DNA from: Lactuca virosa
Lineage: Eukaryota > Streptophyta > Magnoliopsida > Asterales > Asteraceae
Assembly: GCA_928212115.1 (NCBI GenBank)
Contig: CAKMRJ010004445.1
Span: 75,171,070-75,235,069, forward strand
Direction: 5' to 3'
DNA: 64,000 nucleotides
The translations under genes were made by a program, and so were the position numbers. This document shows, piece after piece, positions 1 to 11,280 of the stretch (its first letter is position 1; every line of letters begins with the position of its first letter). Below the pieces are notes generated by a model, which saw only the letters and a list, made by a program, of their open reading frames with translations, was not told the origin of the DNA and ran no database searches.

Positions 1-790
1 TGTTGGAATAGTGTCCAAGGTCATTAACTATTGGTAATATTTCTAATAATAGCAGGGCTTTTGGGTTGCCCTCAAGACCCAATTGAGTAGAATAAATAAA
101 GGAGAAATTGGTTTATTAATTATTATGGTTAATAATTAATTAGAAACTAATTGGAAATATATTTTGGAAATATATTTTGGGAATTAATTAACAGTTTAAT
201 TAATTAAAGGGTTGAATGTTCATTAATCGATAGTTGGTTAATCAGGAATGTTCCAAACCTTATGGATTAGGGTTGGATGAAAATCACTCCATCCCACATG
301 GGAAAGGAGTGAAATTTCGTGGTTAGGCCTCCATCCCACATGGGAAGGAGTACTAAACCTAAGGAGGCATCCAAGGCTATAAATAGGGCCTTAGGGATTT
401 CATTCCTCCTTGCACCTTGGCTTGAAGTTTCGCCAACCCTTCTTCCTCCCCCTCTTAGGGACGATTTCTAACCCCTTTGGGTTGTGAAATTGACCCTTCT
501 CCTAGTTATTTTATTCCACTCTTTGGTGTCATTGGGTGTGATACCATTAGAGGGATTCTGGTTTGGATCCTTTCATCCAAGCAACTTCATGGAGGTTCAA
601 GATCTCAAGCATGGAGATCAAGGGCTACATAAGAGGTATGTTTTCTTTCTTATGTTTTAGTTTTCTAGGGTTGATGTAATTAGCATGAAGCCATAGATCC
701 ATAGGTTGCATGTACACTTAGGTATATCGTTGTTTCGATTTTTCCGCTACCTAGTTTTAGAGTGTATTTGATGCGTAGAAAAACCCAACA
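1..790 (+). repeat. Copia-1 5' LTR
   Basis: Starts TGTTGGAATAG and ends AACCCAACA, with matching inverted ends. The TATA box (CTATAAATAGG) is at about 377-387. Two copies of a dyad built on TCCCACATGGGA lie at 285-311 and 329-350, just upstream of it. The 3' copy has the same layout. Confidence 0.95.
285..387 (+). promoter_or_regulatory. Copia-1 LTR promoter: two dyads and TATA box
   Basis: The first dyad (285-311) has outer arms CACTCC/GGAGTG and inner arms TCCCA/TGGGA. The second (329-350) has arms CTCC/GGAG around the same core. The TATA box CTATAAATAGG follows about 27 bp later. The promoter role is inferred from the TATA position in the LTR; dyad function is unknown. Confidence 0.7.
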
Positions 791-791
791 G

Positions 792-804
792 TGGTATCAG
801 AGCC
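792..804 (+). other. Primer binding site, tRNA-iMet type
   Basis: TGGTATCAGAGCC lies two bases after the LTR end. It matches the complement of the 3' end of initiator methionine tRNA, the usual plant LTR-retrotransposon primer. Confidence 0.93.
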
Positions 805-915
805 ATTGGTTCATGGTTACATTCACCCTAGATCCATGTTTTCTGTAAAACTTGTTTGAAATTGAATGATAGAAGATTAATTGAAAATTTTCGTAATGAT
901 AAAACCCTAGTCGCA

Positions 916-930
916 GCTCACGACGTGAGC
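916..930. repeat. 15-bp palindrome in Copia-1 leader
   Basis: GCTCACG-A-CGTGAGC, perfect 7-bp arms. Its core CACGACGTG is the motif repeated through the Athila-like element at 33.9-43.7 kb. Confidence 0.8.
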
Positions 931-1642
931 TCGGCAGAATTAGGGTTTTCAGATTTTTTCCATTTTTCAAATATGAAGCTTTATCAAATATGGATAATTA
1001 CCAAATTTTAAAATGTTTTTAATATGGAAATTGATAAATATTATTTAAATGTTTTATTTGAATTTGAATATTTATTAATGGATAAATATTGTTTAATATT
1101 TTATTTGAATTTGAATATTATGTGTTTATTTGAATTTGAATATTTATCTATTATTTAAATAGTGAATTTAAATATTTAATATTATTTATAAAAGAGATTT
1201 AAAATTTGAATATTACCCCTCCTGATTTATTAATTGTTACATTGCGTCCTCGCAATTAATTAGAATTAATAATAGACAACTAAATTTAAAGAGTTTTAAA
1301 TTTACCCCTTATATTTATATATATTAGAATTGTGTCTATTATATGTATAAGAAAGTTACAACATGCGCCCTCGCGTGTTTAATATTGACATTGTCAGTCT
1401 TACATCGACTAGGCTCACCCGTTCTAATGTAGGGGTTTAAGGTCTCTTTGATTCCTAATGAGGTCGGTTTTTAATATGCTTCGCGCTTACCACCCTCACC
1501 GCCCAATTGCATTTTGTGAATGGAGTTACCGAAAGGGTTTGATAGTGATAATGGTCAATCTAAAAGTATTTTAAATACAAGTATAAAACAAAATCCCGTT
1601 TTATTAATAGAATGTGAGTTTATATTATCCATGAAAATTGCA

Positions 1643-1715
1643 CATTCTCTTTATATTCTGTTGATGGAGCTCGTGTGGTTAACCGGCACATCAATCTAGG
1701 GTATAGTTGAGAATG
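1643..1715 (+). other. Leader hairpin, 22-nt conserved loop, copy 1
   Basis: Outer stem CATTCTC (1643-1649) pairs with GAGAATG (1709-1715). Inner stem TTGATG (1661-1666) pairs with CATCAA (1689-1694). The 22-nt loop at 1667-1688 contains GTGTGGTTAACCGGCA. Alternative pairing TTGAGAAT (1707-1714) with ATTCTCAA (1760-1767) would compete with the outer stem. The function is unknown. Confidence 0.75.
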
Positions 1716-1807
1716 ATGGAACTCGCAAGAGTCGGGGACCATGCGATTTTGCAAGGTTAATTCTCAATCTATTTAATGTGAATTTTATGTTATCCATAAA
1801 AGTTGCA

Positions 1808-1882
1808 CATTCTCTTTATAACTTGTTGATGGAGCTCGCGTGGTTAACCGGCACGTCAATTTGAGAGTATAGGTAGAGAATG
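1808..1882 (+). other. Leader hairpin, 22-nt conserved loop, copy 2
   Basis: This is a tandem copy about 165 bp after the first. Outer stem CATTCTCT (1808-1815) pairs with AGAGAATG (1875-1882). Inner stem TTGATG (1826-1831) pairs with CGTCAA (1854-1859) through one G-U pair. The loop (1832-1853) is again 22 nt. Confidence 0.75.
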
Positions 1883-2103
1883 ATGTGGAACTCGCGAATC
1901 TCAAGCGTAACTTGAGCCGGGGACCATGCGATTTTGTATGGTCGATTCACCATCTGTTCAATGATCCGCGGCGACCCCGTCAGTGAATTTGAGATGAACA
2001 TAATCTGAGATTAACATGCCATTGATAGTCAATGAATCTCAAAGATCTAGGAATTTCGTGGTGATCGAAATTGGCAAAGGGATTTGCCTACCTAAATAAC
2101 TTT

Positions 2104-2136
2104 ATGGTGTGTTTACGGCATCCCTTTACACATCAT
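2104..2136 (+). other. Leader hairpin, 15-nt conserved loop
   Basis: Stem ATGGTGTGT (2104-2112) pairs with ACACATCAT (2128-2136) with one G-U pair. The loop is TTACGGCATCCCTTT. The same loop, on other stems, occurs in Copia-2 on the opposite strand. It sits just upstream of the gag remnant. Confidence 0.72.
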
Positions 2137-2232
2137 GAGCCAAATATGGATCCTAGCCTTCTAAAATAATTTTATTTAGGGTGATTATTTTCTAAGGATA
2201 AGTAAAACAAACTATAATGGAATTCTTATTGA

Positions 2233-2720
2233 ATGATGTCTATAACCTTATCCACTAAAATCTACTGCTATAAAACCTTTGAAAGGATTAGCTATGAGGA
2301 TGATCAATCTTGTCAAATTCGTAGTTTGGGAATAGTTCTCATAAACGAAAGGAAAGATCACGCCTTTGTTAAAGCTCTTCCTAGGTTACTTCAAACATTG
2401 CATTCTAAATTGTTAGAAAGAGCAATTATCAAATGTACGTTGTAAATTGACATATTGAAGTAAAATGGAATTTCCTTGAATTAGGAGTTGACTATGGTTA
2501 GTCGACTAGCTAACATGTACATATGATCAGTTCATTCTGATTTTGATATGAACAACTTGGAATGACCATTAAGGAGTTGTGTAACATGTTGAGGTTTCCT
2601 TTTGGAACTAACATGACCAATCATAGAAACTAATACTTCAAAAACACTCCCATATTTTACTATCATGAATAGAAGTGTCAAGAAGAAAGCCAATTGCCCA
2701 TGGTTTAAAAGGCGATTAGT
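2233..2720 (+). pseudogene. Copia-1 gag remnant
   Basis: No continuous frame survives. Conceptual reading around 2490-2600 gives broken matches to the copia Gag segment that precedes the zinc knuckle. The assignment rests mainly on position between the leader and the integrase remnant. Treat the limits as approximate. Confidence 0.45.
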
Positions 2721-3370
2721 ATACCTAATCTAGGCCCTAATACCTAGGACAAAGGAAGGCTTATTCTAAGACATGTTCTGATAGCTGCTTGTTTCCATAA
2801 CAAGAAAAGGACTAAGAAAGAAAACTTGCCCAAATGTATATTTGAGGTGAAAGGACTGGAACATGAAGAAGTTAAATTTGATTGTGGATCACGAGCCCGT
2901 GCTACTTTCCAAAGGATCAAAAGATAACTAATTTCTCCCATGTCTGGTGTTCAATCAAATATATAGATTTGTAATGCCATCAAAACATTACTTCTAAACC
3001 TTGAGTGTTTTGCTAAGGATTAGTGCTGACATTTGCAAGAATGTGCAGTCACTAAAATAAAGTAAGAAGACTAAAACATGGAGAAGATAATTTGATCATG
3101 AATGCCAAGCCCTTGCTACATTCATAGGATCAAAAGACAACTTCTTTCAAAATGTTTAGTCTATGGTATTATAATTGAAATTGTTTATACTACGATTCAT
3201 GAGATAGTTCTGACTTATTTAAATGTGGAGCATTCTAACATGTTAAAAGAAAGTCATGAAATCTATGAAGCTAGTATAGTAGCAATCATTCAAAATTGAT
3301 TCGAACATTTAAATAAGGTGTATTATTGTGAATATCTGTTGATGTTAGTTCAACTAATGGATCGTTCAGA

Positions 3371-5830
3371 ATGACCACAATATGTACTGATTCAAATACA
3401 TCCAAAGTTTTGGGTGAAATGTATTTGTGGAATCATAGTCTTGGATACATAAACGAGAAATGCATTACCAAGTATCCAGTTGGATCGGATTTTGGATATC
3501 ATTTGACCTCGAGTCTCATGATAAATGCAAATCTTGTTTATCAAGATAGATGATGAATGTTTCACTGGTTGATGTGAGTATCTGTTGGAATTAGTTTACA
3601 CTAATGGACCGTTCAGATTAATCGCAATACATGGTGATACCAACTTCGTATGAATGTGAGTCTGAAACCTTTCAGGTGTTCAGAGCTCTCATAAAGTGAA
3701 GTTGAGAATCAATTGGGCAATAGGATGAGACACTCATAGTGAGAATCTCAGTCCAAACTTTATCGATCATCTAAGTAATTGTGAAAGAGTTTCATGATCT
3801 GTCTCCTCCCAAAACACTGCCACTAGGAAGTGTTAGTTGGATAGAGAAACAAATCGTTCATTGATTTTGTACTAGATGAGTCGCACTGTATTTGCTAACA
3901 ATTCGTGGATTGTACCATGAATAGTGTTACAAGAAGTCCTTTGGTCTTGTGCCAACTAAGTAGGTTCCTGAAACACTCTATGATATGTGAAGTGGGATTC
4001 TATCCTCACTTCCATATATGTAAGTCTACGATTATGAGGCTTACGCTCGTCGTTGAAGCGCTCGACAATCTGGGACATTGAATAGAGATGTGTTATCTCG
4101 TTGGAGAACCTATCAATCATTTTGGATAATTGTTTAACAATCTTATGAGAACAAAATGTATGTTGCTCGAAGGGCAGTCTTCCGAGAGAGGGAGCTGATT
4201 TCCAAAAGGGCTAGTGGGAGCCACATTGATCTTGATAAGATTCGAGATCCAACCAACGAAGAGCCTAAAGTTGGACATAACATTCAATTTGGAATTGAAA
4301 GAGCTATTAAGGAAACTGACATATTTCCATTTTTCCTTATAGATCTGATAGAAGACGTCATGGACCTAGTTATATAAGAGTTTATATTGCTAAGGTATTT
4401 GAGTCACTGGTAGATAACAATCAGAGTGTACCAGCTATCGGAAGCTATGGTAGGCCCTAAAGGCAACAATATAGAAAGAGGAATTGGAAAGCGAGATTCA
4501 ATCCATGTATGTTGTTATTTGGTAGACCTAGCACTTGACCTTAACCCTTAGGTGCAAGCGGATCTTCAAGTAGAGACAATCATGGATAGGAACAAACACA
4601 TAATTAAACCAAGATAGGTTTTGAAAGATGTGTAAGCTTAACAAGTTCATTTATGGACCGAAATAAGCATCTCGCAAGATGGATCATTATTTCAATGAGA
4701 AAGTTCAAAGTGTATGAATTTCGAGAAATAAAGATGAGCCATACATATGTCAAAGCTAGTGGGAGTAATTGGAATCTTTGTTTCAATGAGAAAAGTTCAA
4801 GGAGTTTGAATTTCGAGAAACATAGATAAGCCATATATATGTCAGTGCTAGTGGGAGCACTGTAGTCACCCTTGTATTGTACATAGACAATGTACGATTT
4901 ATAGGAAACTATATTCTAACTTAGCAGGTGTAAAAGCTTGGCTTGGTATGAGAACTGTTTCGCTATGATATACATGGGAGATACAAGACACGTGCATAAT
5001 AAGGATCTATGGAGATAGATCAAAGTGATTCATTGGATTAAGCCAAAGTACATTGAATGTTGAGGAAACTCGACATGCAGAACTCAAAAAGGAGTTTAGG
5101 CTGGCATGACATTGAGCAATGCTAATGTCCTAGTTCTACTATTGAGCTAAAGCAAATGAGTCGTGTCCCACATGCTTCTGCTATGGGATCGATCATAAAT
5201 GCCATGACATGTACTTGATCCAATGACTCGTATGCCTTGAGCATGACAATTTGATTAGATCAATTTGGCAAGAATCAATGAATCAAGATCAAGAACATTC
5301 TTAAGTGACCTTGGAGGATAGAAGAGATGATCTTGATAGTATGGAAGAGATCATTGTAAGAGTGACATTGATGCTAAGTTCCGCACTAATAAAGGCAATT
5401 CCGTTCGCAGTCGGAATTCGTGCTTTTACTGAATGGTGATATATTAGCTTGAAAGAGTACCAGGTAATACACCATAGTGGATTTAACATACTTAGAGTAT
5501 ATTGCAGTTGGTTAGTGGACAATGTGACTGAAAGCGATTCATTAGTGACATCTTTGTTGAAATTCAATCATTGATGGTCCTTATGAAGTTTCTTGTGACT
5601 TTGGGTGAACTTACCTCGAGTATGGATCCCAAGTCACACGAGCTCACATGAAACATACTCAGTAAGTACCAACACATTTGATAGTGAGTCAAATGTAAAG
5701 ACATCATAGTCAATGATTCATATCGAAAGATAATCTTGTCGACCCATTCCATAAGCCGATGTCATTGACCATGTCTGACAGTCAGAAAAAGTCGAGAGGC
5801 ATTAGATTTGCAAATGAATTGGCTTAAACA
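3371..5830 (+). pseudogene. Copia-1 pol remnant (integrase, RT, RNase H)
   Basis: Reading across stops and shifts recovers Copia Pol signatures in order. The pre-integrase segment is at about 3420-3490 (LWNHSLGYINEKCI). Integrase-core fragments run from 3660 to 4000. The stretch after the integrase is at 4156-4377 (VARRAVFRERELISKRASGS). RT is at about 4840-5250 (LYIDNVR in place of the usual YVDD, then KAWLG and IGLSQST). RNase H runs from about 5280 to 5830. RT is therefore changed at its catalytic motif and no protein can be made. The order integrase before RT identifies Ty1/Copia rather than Ty3/Gypsy. Confidence 0.85.
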
Positions 5831-6725
5831 CTCTTAGTTTGGTTTGTTTTAAAACCCGAGAACTTTAAGCAGTATAAGTTTTAATTTGATTTGGCGATTA
5901 TTAAGTGGTGATCTTAATATATGATGGATTTCGGTCATTTCAATTAGCCTATCACTGCGTTCTCACTTTTGCATGTTTGGAACCCACTTCCCGAGTATTA
6001 ATTTACTCAAACGTCCACAGTCGGTCATACTCTTGGAAGTAAGTAGTGATTCAAGACTGTCATGAGTATTAGTGGATTGTCCATATTGATTGGACATAGC
6101 AAAGAGATTGCGCTAACACTCATGAGTGCTTAATAGAGATTTAAGTATTGGACCAACCCACGCTTAGAGATTACTTCATGGATTCAGTCACGAGTAATTC
6201 TAAGACGATAATATCTTCTATTCTTCAAACCTACATGCATGCGGGGTTTTGCTCTATGATTCTGTTATGCATTGGTCTACTCCAACGCTAACCGTAACTG
6301 GTAGTTATAAAGGGTATGTCCATGTGTGACATGATGAAATAGACAAAAACTATGTAGTCAAAGTTTATTCGTTCCTTCTGCCTTAATAGGAGAAGCGATA
6401 TCTTTGGGCCCCTCGATGATTTGGTGCTGACATCTAAAGTGCTTGGCCGAGCCCTGACTGGAATTGATGTGTTCAATTTAGTAGTCAGATGCAGTCGTCA
6501 CAAATCTATATCGGGAAACATAATCTTGAATTCTTGAGATTGACCATTATCCATGTCTCGAATTCATACAGATATCATAGAACGAAGGGATAGTTGATCA
6601 CTTATCTAAGGGCTGAATATTGACTAGATCAAGAGTTCGGTAGTTGCATTGGATGGCTAACTCTCTGTTGATTATTGGAGAAATATTAGTCCTCGTATAG
6701 TTGATGACTTGTCCAAGTGGGAGAC

Positions 6726-7509
6726 TGTTGGAATAGTGTCCAAGGTCATTAACTATTGCTAATATTTCTAATAATAGCAGGGTCCTTTTGGGTTGCCCTC
6801 AAGACCCAAATTGAGTAGAATAAATAAAGGAGAAATTGGTTTATTAATTATTATGGTTAATAATTAATTAGAAACTAATTGGAAATATATTTTGAGAATT
6901 AGTTAACAGTTTAATTAATTAAAGGGTTGAATGTTCATTAATCGATAGTTGGTTAATCAGGAATGTTCCAAAAACCTTATGGGATTAGGGTTGGATGAAA
7001 ATCACTCCATCCCACATGGGAAAGGAGTGAAATTTCGTGGTTATGCTCCCATCCCACATGGGAAGGAGTACTAAACCTAAGGAGGCATCCAAGGCTATAA
7101 ATAGGGCCTTAGGGATTTCATTCCTCCTTGCACCTTGGCTTGAAGTTTCGCCAACCCTTCTTCCTCCCCCTCTTAGGGACGATTTCTAACCCCTTTGGGT
7201 TTGTGAAATTGACCCTTCTCCTAGTTATTTTTATTCCACTCTTTGGTGTCATTGGGTGTGATACCATTAGAGGGATTCTGGTTTGGATCCTTTCATCCAA
7301 GCAACTTCATGGAGGTTCAAGATCTCAAGCATGGAGATCAAGGGCTACATAAGAGGTATGTTTTCTTACTTATGTTTTAGTTTTCTAGGGTTGATGTAAT
7401 TAGCATGAAGCCATAGATCCATAGGTTGCATGTACACTTAGGTATATCGTTGTTTCGATTTTTCTGCTACCTAGTTTTAGAGTGTATTTGATGCGTAGAA
7501 AACCCAACA
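6726..7509 (+). repeat. Copia-1 3' LTR with preceding purine tract
   Basis: Near-identical to 1-790. The purine tract AAGTGGGAGAC (about 6715-6725) abuts its first base, as expected for the plus-strand primer. Dyads (about 7003-7070) and TATA (about 7095) are repeated as in the 5' LTR. GCTCC follows at 7510. Confidence 0.94.
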
Positions 7510-8223
7510 GCTCCAAGCATGTACACTATGTTTTCTAAACACTAGTCATGCCATACACCAAGTATGCATACTATGTTTGTCTATGATCTTTACTTTGTAA
7601 AATAGATCAATTGAACATCACTCCAATGATCCTCTTTTCACAGTCCCAAATCCTTACTACAAATGCAAGAATTCCAAATTCATGCCATTTACTGAAATCT
7701 GTTAGATTCTAAACTTATATGCATTGATCCTCTTAATGATTATGCACGAAGTCAGAAAGACTTGACAACAATCATTACAGAGCATTCCAAAGGAGATCAG
7801 CTCCTTGGAAACATCCTTCTTTCATTAAGTTTCCTAATCTTACACAGATTGACTAATTTCTAACTTTGAAACATTTCCATATTCCATTTTGACTATCACT
7901 TCTGAACAAGAGTTGCCTCCTTACAGATTATGTCAATATGGTCCTTCCAGAATTAACATTATACTTCCAACTGTCCTTGAGCAACCAATCTTTGGTAAAC
8001 CTTAGATTGTCCTCGACAATTGCTTAATCATTTTAGTCATATCCAATTCTAGACCTTTTCCCTTCATAATGCCCCAGGCATTTGGAAAATTTTAGAAAGG
8101 ATGAATATAGCACATGTAATCGATCCTATATCCGAAGCATATGGGACACGATTCATGATGTCTCACATAAAGACTAAACCAGTCTTTTGCTATAATATTT
8201 CCATTTCAATTTGCCAAGTTCTC

Positions 8224-8269
8224 AAAATTCAGATTATGAAAAGGGATGCCGTAATCATAATCGAATTTT
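8224..8269 (-). other. 15-nt-loop hairpin within RT region
   Basis: Plus-strand arms AAAATTC-A-GATTATGA (8224-8239) and TCATAATCGAATTTT (8255-8269) pair over 15 bp with one bulged A. The loop is AAAGGGATGCCGTAA, the complement of the Copia-1 loop at 2113-2127. Confidence 0.75.
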
Positions 8270-8687
8270 AGAACGCAAATAATGGACCCATATATAGAAT
8301 TTCCTTATGTTGAGCCATTCCAACATGAAATTCATATATATATCCTTGATTAAATACAATTAAAATCTCAATCTAAGCTTTTAGAATTGAAATGAAGTAT
8401 AATTTCCTCTTCCTTAATTATAGCAAAACAACTTTTTCAACCCCTGCAACCTCACGAATTGAAACTTTTGTTTTCTATAATTAACATTGCTAACTTGCAA
8501 CCTTTGTCATAATTATCATGCTCCCACTAACATGATGATTATTAGCATAACACTTATGCTCCCACTAGCTTTGACATGTACTCAGAAATCAGCTGACTTT
8601 CTTACCAAAGTTCAGATTTCTGATACTAGATTGTTTTGATAAAACTTTATCAAAATCATACACCTCTCTTAGATAGCTCACATGTGT

Positions 8688-8819
8688 GTCTAAACAATTT
8701 TAGAACTATGAAAAGGGATGCCGTAATCATAGTCTCAATTGTTTAGACCTTTGCCACTTCTCACAAGTCCATGTTAGTGTGCCGGTAAACCACACACGCT
8801 CCACTAACGACTTTGAGAA
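8688..8819 (-). other. 15-nt-loop and 22-nt-loop hairpins within RT region
   Basis: The first hairpin (8688-8748) has GTCTAAACAATT and ACTATGA stems around loop AAAGGGATGCCGTAA (8712-8726). The second (8758-8819) has TTCTCAcAAGTC pairing with GACTTTGAGAA, GTTAGTG pairing with CACTAAC, and a 22-nt loop at 8780-8801. The pair has the same order as in the Copia-2 leader at 11.0-11.4 kb. Confidence 0.72.
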
Positions 8820-10248
8820 TGCAAATATCACAATTGCTAACTAGCTAAAATCTACTTAGTGAAAGTGTTTCCTCACCATCATTTTCATGAATCGGAGAGA
8901 AACCTTATGACACTTAGATTTAATAGTGTATGTGTTCTTATCCATGTGAATTTGTCAAAACCATAATCACAAGACAAGTTAGTGACAAATCCAAACTCAT
9001 ATTGATTAAACTTGTGCAATCTTAAATTCTTGCCATTTGGCAGCTCAGGTGCCTGCCATTGCTTCCAAGTAGTTGTGCAACCAATTGAGAACTCTCAGAA
9101 CTCCTATGCAAAGCCAACTTGAATAGGCACAAAAATTTCAACACGATAGGTTATAAACCTCAAGTCGTGTGCTAGTGAAGGACTTTAGGTTTTATTCTTG
9201 ATTAAGTCTTGAAACTTTCAAGAGCTTTAAGACTCCCACTGTCCTCTTGACATATAAGACTCCCTTGTCAAATATTCAAGAGATAGTGCGGATTCTTTAT
9301 CAAGACTAACACTTTACACAATTGGCCTAAGTTGGTCTCTGTTTTATCCAAAACATCACAACTTACCAATTTCAAATGTACAAGAGTAGATAACCTTTTA
9401 CTCTTACATTTGACTAGTGTTAACAAACCCTCTTTAAGATATGTCACTCAAGTTACAATCTTGGAGTATGACTCTAAGAATTGTTTTGGAACGAAGTATG
9501 ACTCATCTTTTTGATTTAACCATTTCAACAATTCATGACTCCTCTTCTTAGTCATAAGAATGCACTAAGATGACTTTAGAGGACCAATTGTGATATGGTA
9601 TCTTAATCATTAAGATGATCATAAACATGATACTAAAGTACTCTCCCATCTTCTCAGATTTGACAAACTTTTATCTTTCTGCCATACTTTGATTCTTCTT
9701 ATTCGTTCTGTCTCACATTGAAACTTCTCCAATGCTACAGACTTATACTTAAACTTATAAGTATAACCATATTTACTGAACTTAAGTAAATCATGACGAA
9801 TAGTCTTCTTGATCTTTTGTGGTGGACTTGACCAGTGCACAAGAATGTGTACTCGATCCCTTAGTCCTTTCCTTATTCACATAAGGAATTAGTCTTAATT
9901 TTCCAAGCTGAAAGTTCTCATTCATCATACTATACAACTTGCATGATTCCAAGTTTCGGTCCAATTGAACCTTGGGTGATGAGAATCTTTCCTTATTTGG
10001 TAATAGTAGACATTACCACAACCGAAAGAATCAAATCCATTTTTCTGATATTGCTATCAATGGAATCTTATAAGCAACAACTTTTCACAAATGCCATTGT
10101 AAGGATACTTAAAATAAATAAAATCAAAACCTTTTTCTTTTATTTTAAAACTTTGCGGAAAAACTTATCCTTACAATCCATATGAAAACCTTGTTGTTAT
10201 CTATTCCTAAGCAATATAAATATCATAACTCTTAAGTAATAGCCCAAA

Positions 10249-10297
10249 ATTCTGATCACCGAACCATGCGATTGAAATCCATCTTCGCGATCAGAAT
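10249..10297 (-). other. Hairpin with ACCATGCGATT loop
   Basis: Perfect 9-bp arms ATTCTGATC (10249-10257) and GATCAGAAT (10289-10297). The loop contains ACCATGCGATT, which also occurs in the Copia-1 leader near 1738-1746 and 1923-1931. Confidence 0.55.
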
Positions 10298-10990
10298 CAA
10301 CATGTACTTAATAGAGTTAGACAATGGACTTTACCTGAAGTAGAGCCAAACTTATTGACTTTAACATCCTTAGGTAAATTTGGCAGCTTCGTAACCAATG
10401 CCCCTTCCTTTGGCAATAGTTACCTATGGACCCTTGATAATGGGACTATCTCAGACTTCGCCTCTCTCTTTACCATTGGGTCAACCGAGTTGACTATGGC
10501 TGATCCCTTTCCATTGGGAAGAGAGAGCTTTACTGGATATCCAATGTCATCATTGTCAATGTCCATAGCGTTTTAGGAAGTTGATCTTAGCAAATAGATA
10601 AGATCATTAAGGGTCTTGTCTTAGTCTGTTTCATAGGATTCCCAAAAGAACTCACTATGTGACTTAGAAAGTAATTGAGCCACCAACTTTCTCAAGACTT
10701 TGACACCCAACTCTCCCGGCTTGTCAATATGTGACTACATCTCCAAGATGTGATCACACCTAGACCTTGCCTTGCCAATAGGGCTTGAGTGACCTTAAAC
10801 TTTTTAGGAACTTGTGGGTTAGGGAGAATAATTGGAGGAGGTGAAAGAAGTATGATATCCATGGGACATCATCTTCATTTAGGAAAGCTTGTTTCAAGAG
10901 ATTTGGGAAGATCATAAATGTCTAGACCAGACATCTTTTTGGGAGATATTCAAGATAGTTGATTTAAAGTCCTTAATATGACACCCAATA
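10280..10990 (-). pseudogene. Copia-2 gag/protease-side remnant
   Basis: The position fits the end of gag between leader and integrase. The minus strand of 10355-10576 stays open for tens of codons with a lysine-rich, low-complexity composition, but no zinc knuckle or protease motif is readable. Assigned mainly by position. Confidence 0.4.
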
Positions 10991-11014
10991 TGAAATATTA
11001 AGGCTAGGACCCAA

Positions 11015-11245
11015 CAAACTATTTTATAACTTAGAAGAGGGATGCCGTAATCCAAGCTATAAAATATTTGAAGGTAGGTGAATGACGATTCACCAATTTC
11101 CACCATGAAAAACGAAATAATTTATTAGGTTTTAATTGGATTTGAAAGTCCTAGATCTTTGAGATTCATTGAACTGTTCAAAGGCATGTTTCAATCTCGA
11201 GTGTGCCCTTCAGGTTTTGTGACTGGGATGCCGAGGATCACAAAC
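11015..11245 (-). other. Two 15-nt-loop hairpins in Copia-2 leader
   Basis: The first (11015-11070) is a ~20-bp stem with one bulge and two A-C mismatches around AGAGGGATGCCGTAA. The second (11214-11245) has GTTTTGTGA pairing with TCACAAAC with one bulged T, around the 15-nt loop CTGGGATGCCGAGGA. Loop length is conserved; the stems are unrelated. Confidence 0.72.
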
Positions 11246-11280
11246 AAGGTGTGAATAACCATGCAAATATACTTGGTACC

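Larger units (their letters stand above)
1..7509 (+). mobile_element. Copia-1: LTR retrotransposon with both LTRs, dead interior
   Basis: The window's first base is the first base of the 5' LTR. Two near-identical LTRs (1-790 and 6726-7509) begin TGTTGG and end CCAACA. A tRNA-iMet primer site follows the first and a purine tract precedes the second. Interior order is leader, gag, integrase, reverse transcriptase, RNase H, which is the Ty1/Copia order. Every coding domain is broken by stops and shifts. By eye the LTRs differ at roughly a dozen positions plus a ~17-bp duplication near 160-180 in the 5' copy. The base after the 3' LTR starts GCTCC, the expected right-hand copy of a 5-bp target duplication; the left copy lies outside the window. 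The element sits inside Copia-2, whose 3' end should lie left of base 1. Confidence 0.93.
7510..9840 (-). pseudogene. Copia-2 pol remnant
   Basis: The clearest piece is 9619-9840, whose minus-strand reading contains FSKYGYTYKFKYKS, the integrase-core segment (family form FSRYGY.Y..KHKS). Around 8060-8170 the minus strand reads like the RT region normally spelling GSIMYA.CTRPD. Around 8500-8600 it resembles the KASGS stretch before the RT active site. Stops interrupt all of it. Hairpins with leader-type loops lie inside this span at 8224-8269, 8688-8748 and 8758-8819, where coding sequence would be expected. Confidence 0.7.

Noticed and set aside
792..804. tRNA-Met-like sequences (also at 12554, 19660, 32373, 60620)
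   Set aside because: They are 12-13-base primer sites next to LTR ends, not tRNA genes; no cloverleaf follows.
7128..7352. 74-codon plus frame and opposite 60-codon frame in the LTR
   Set aside because: They lie in the transcribed part of the Copia-1 LTR and are broken in the 5' copy.
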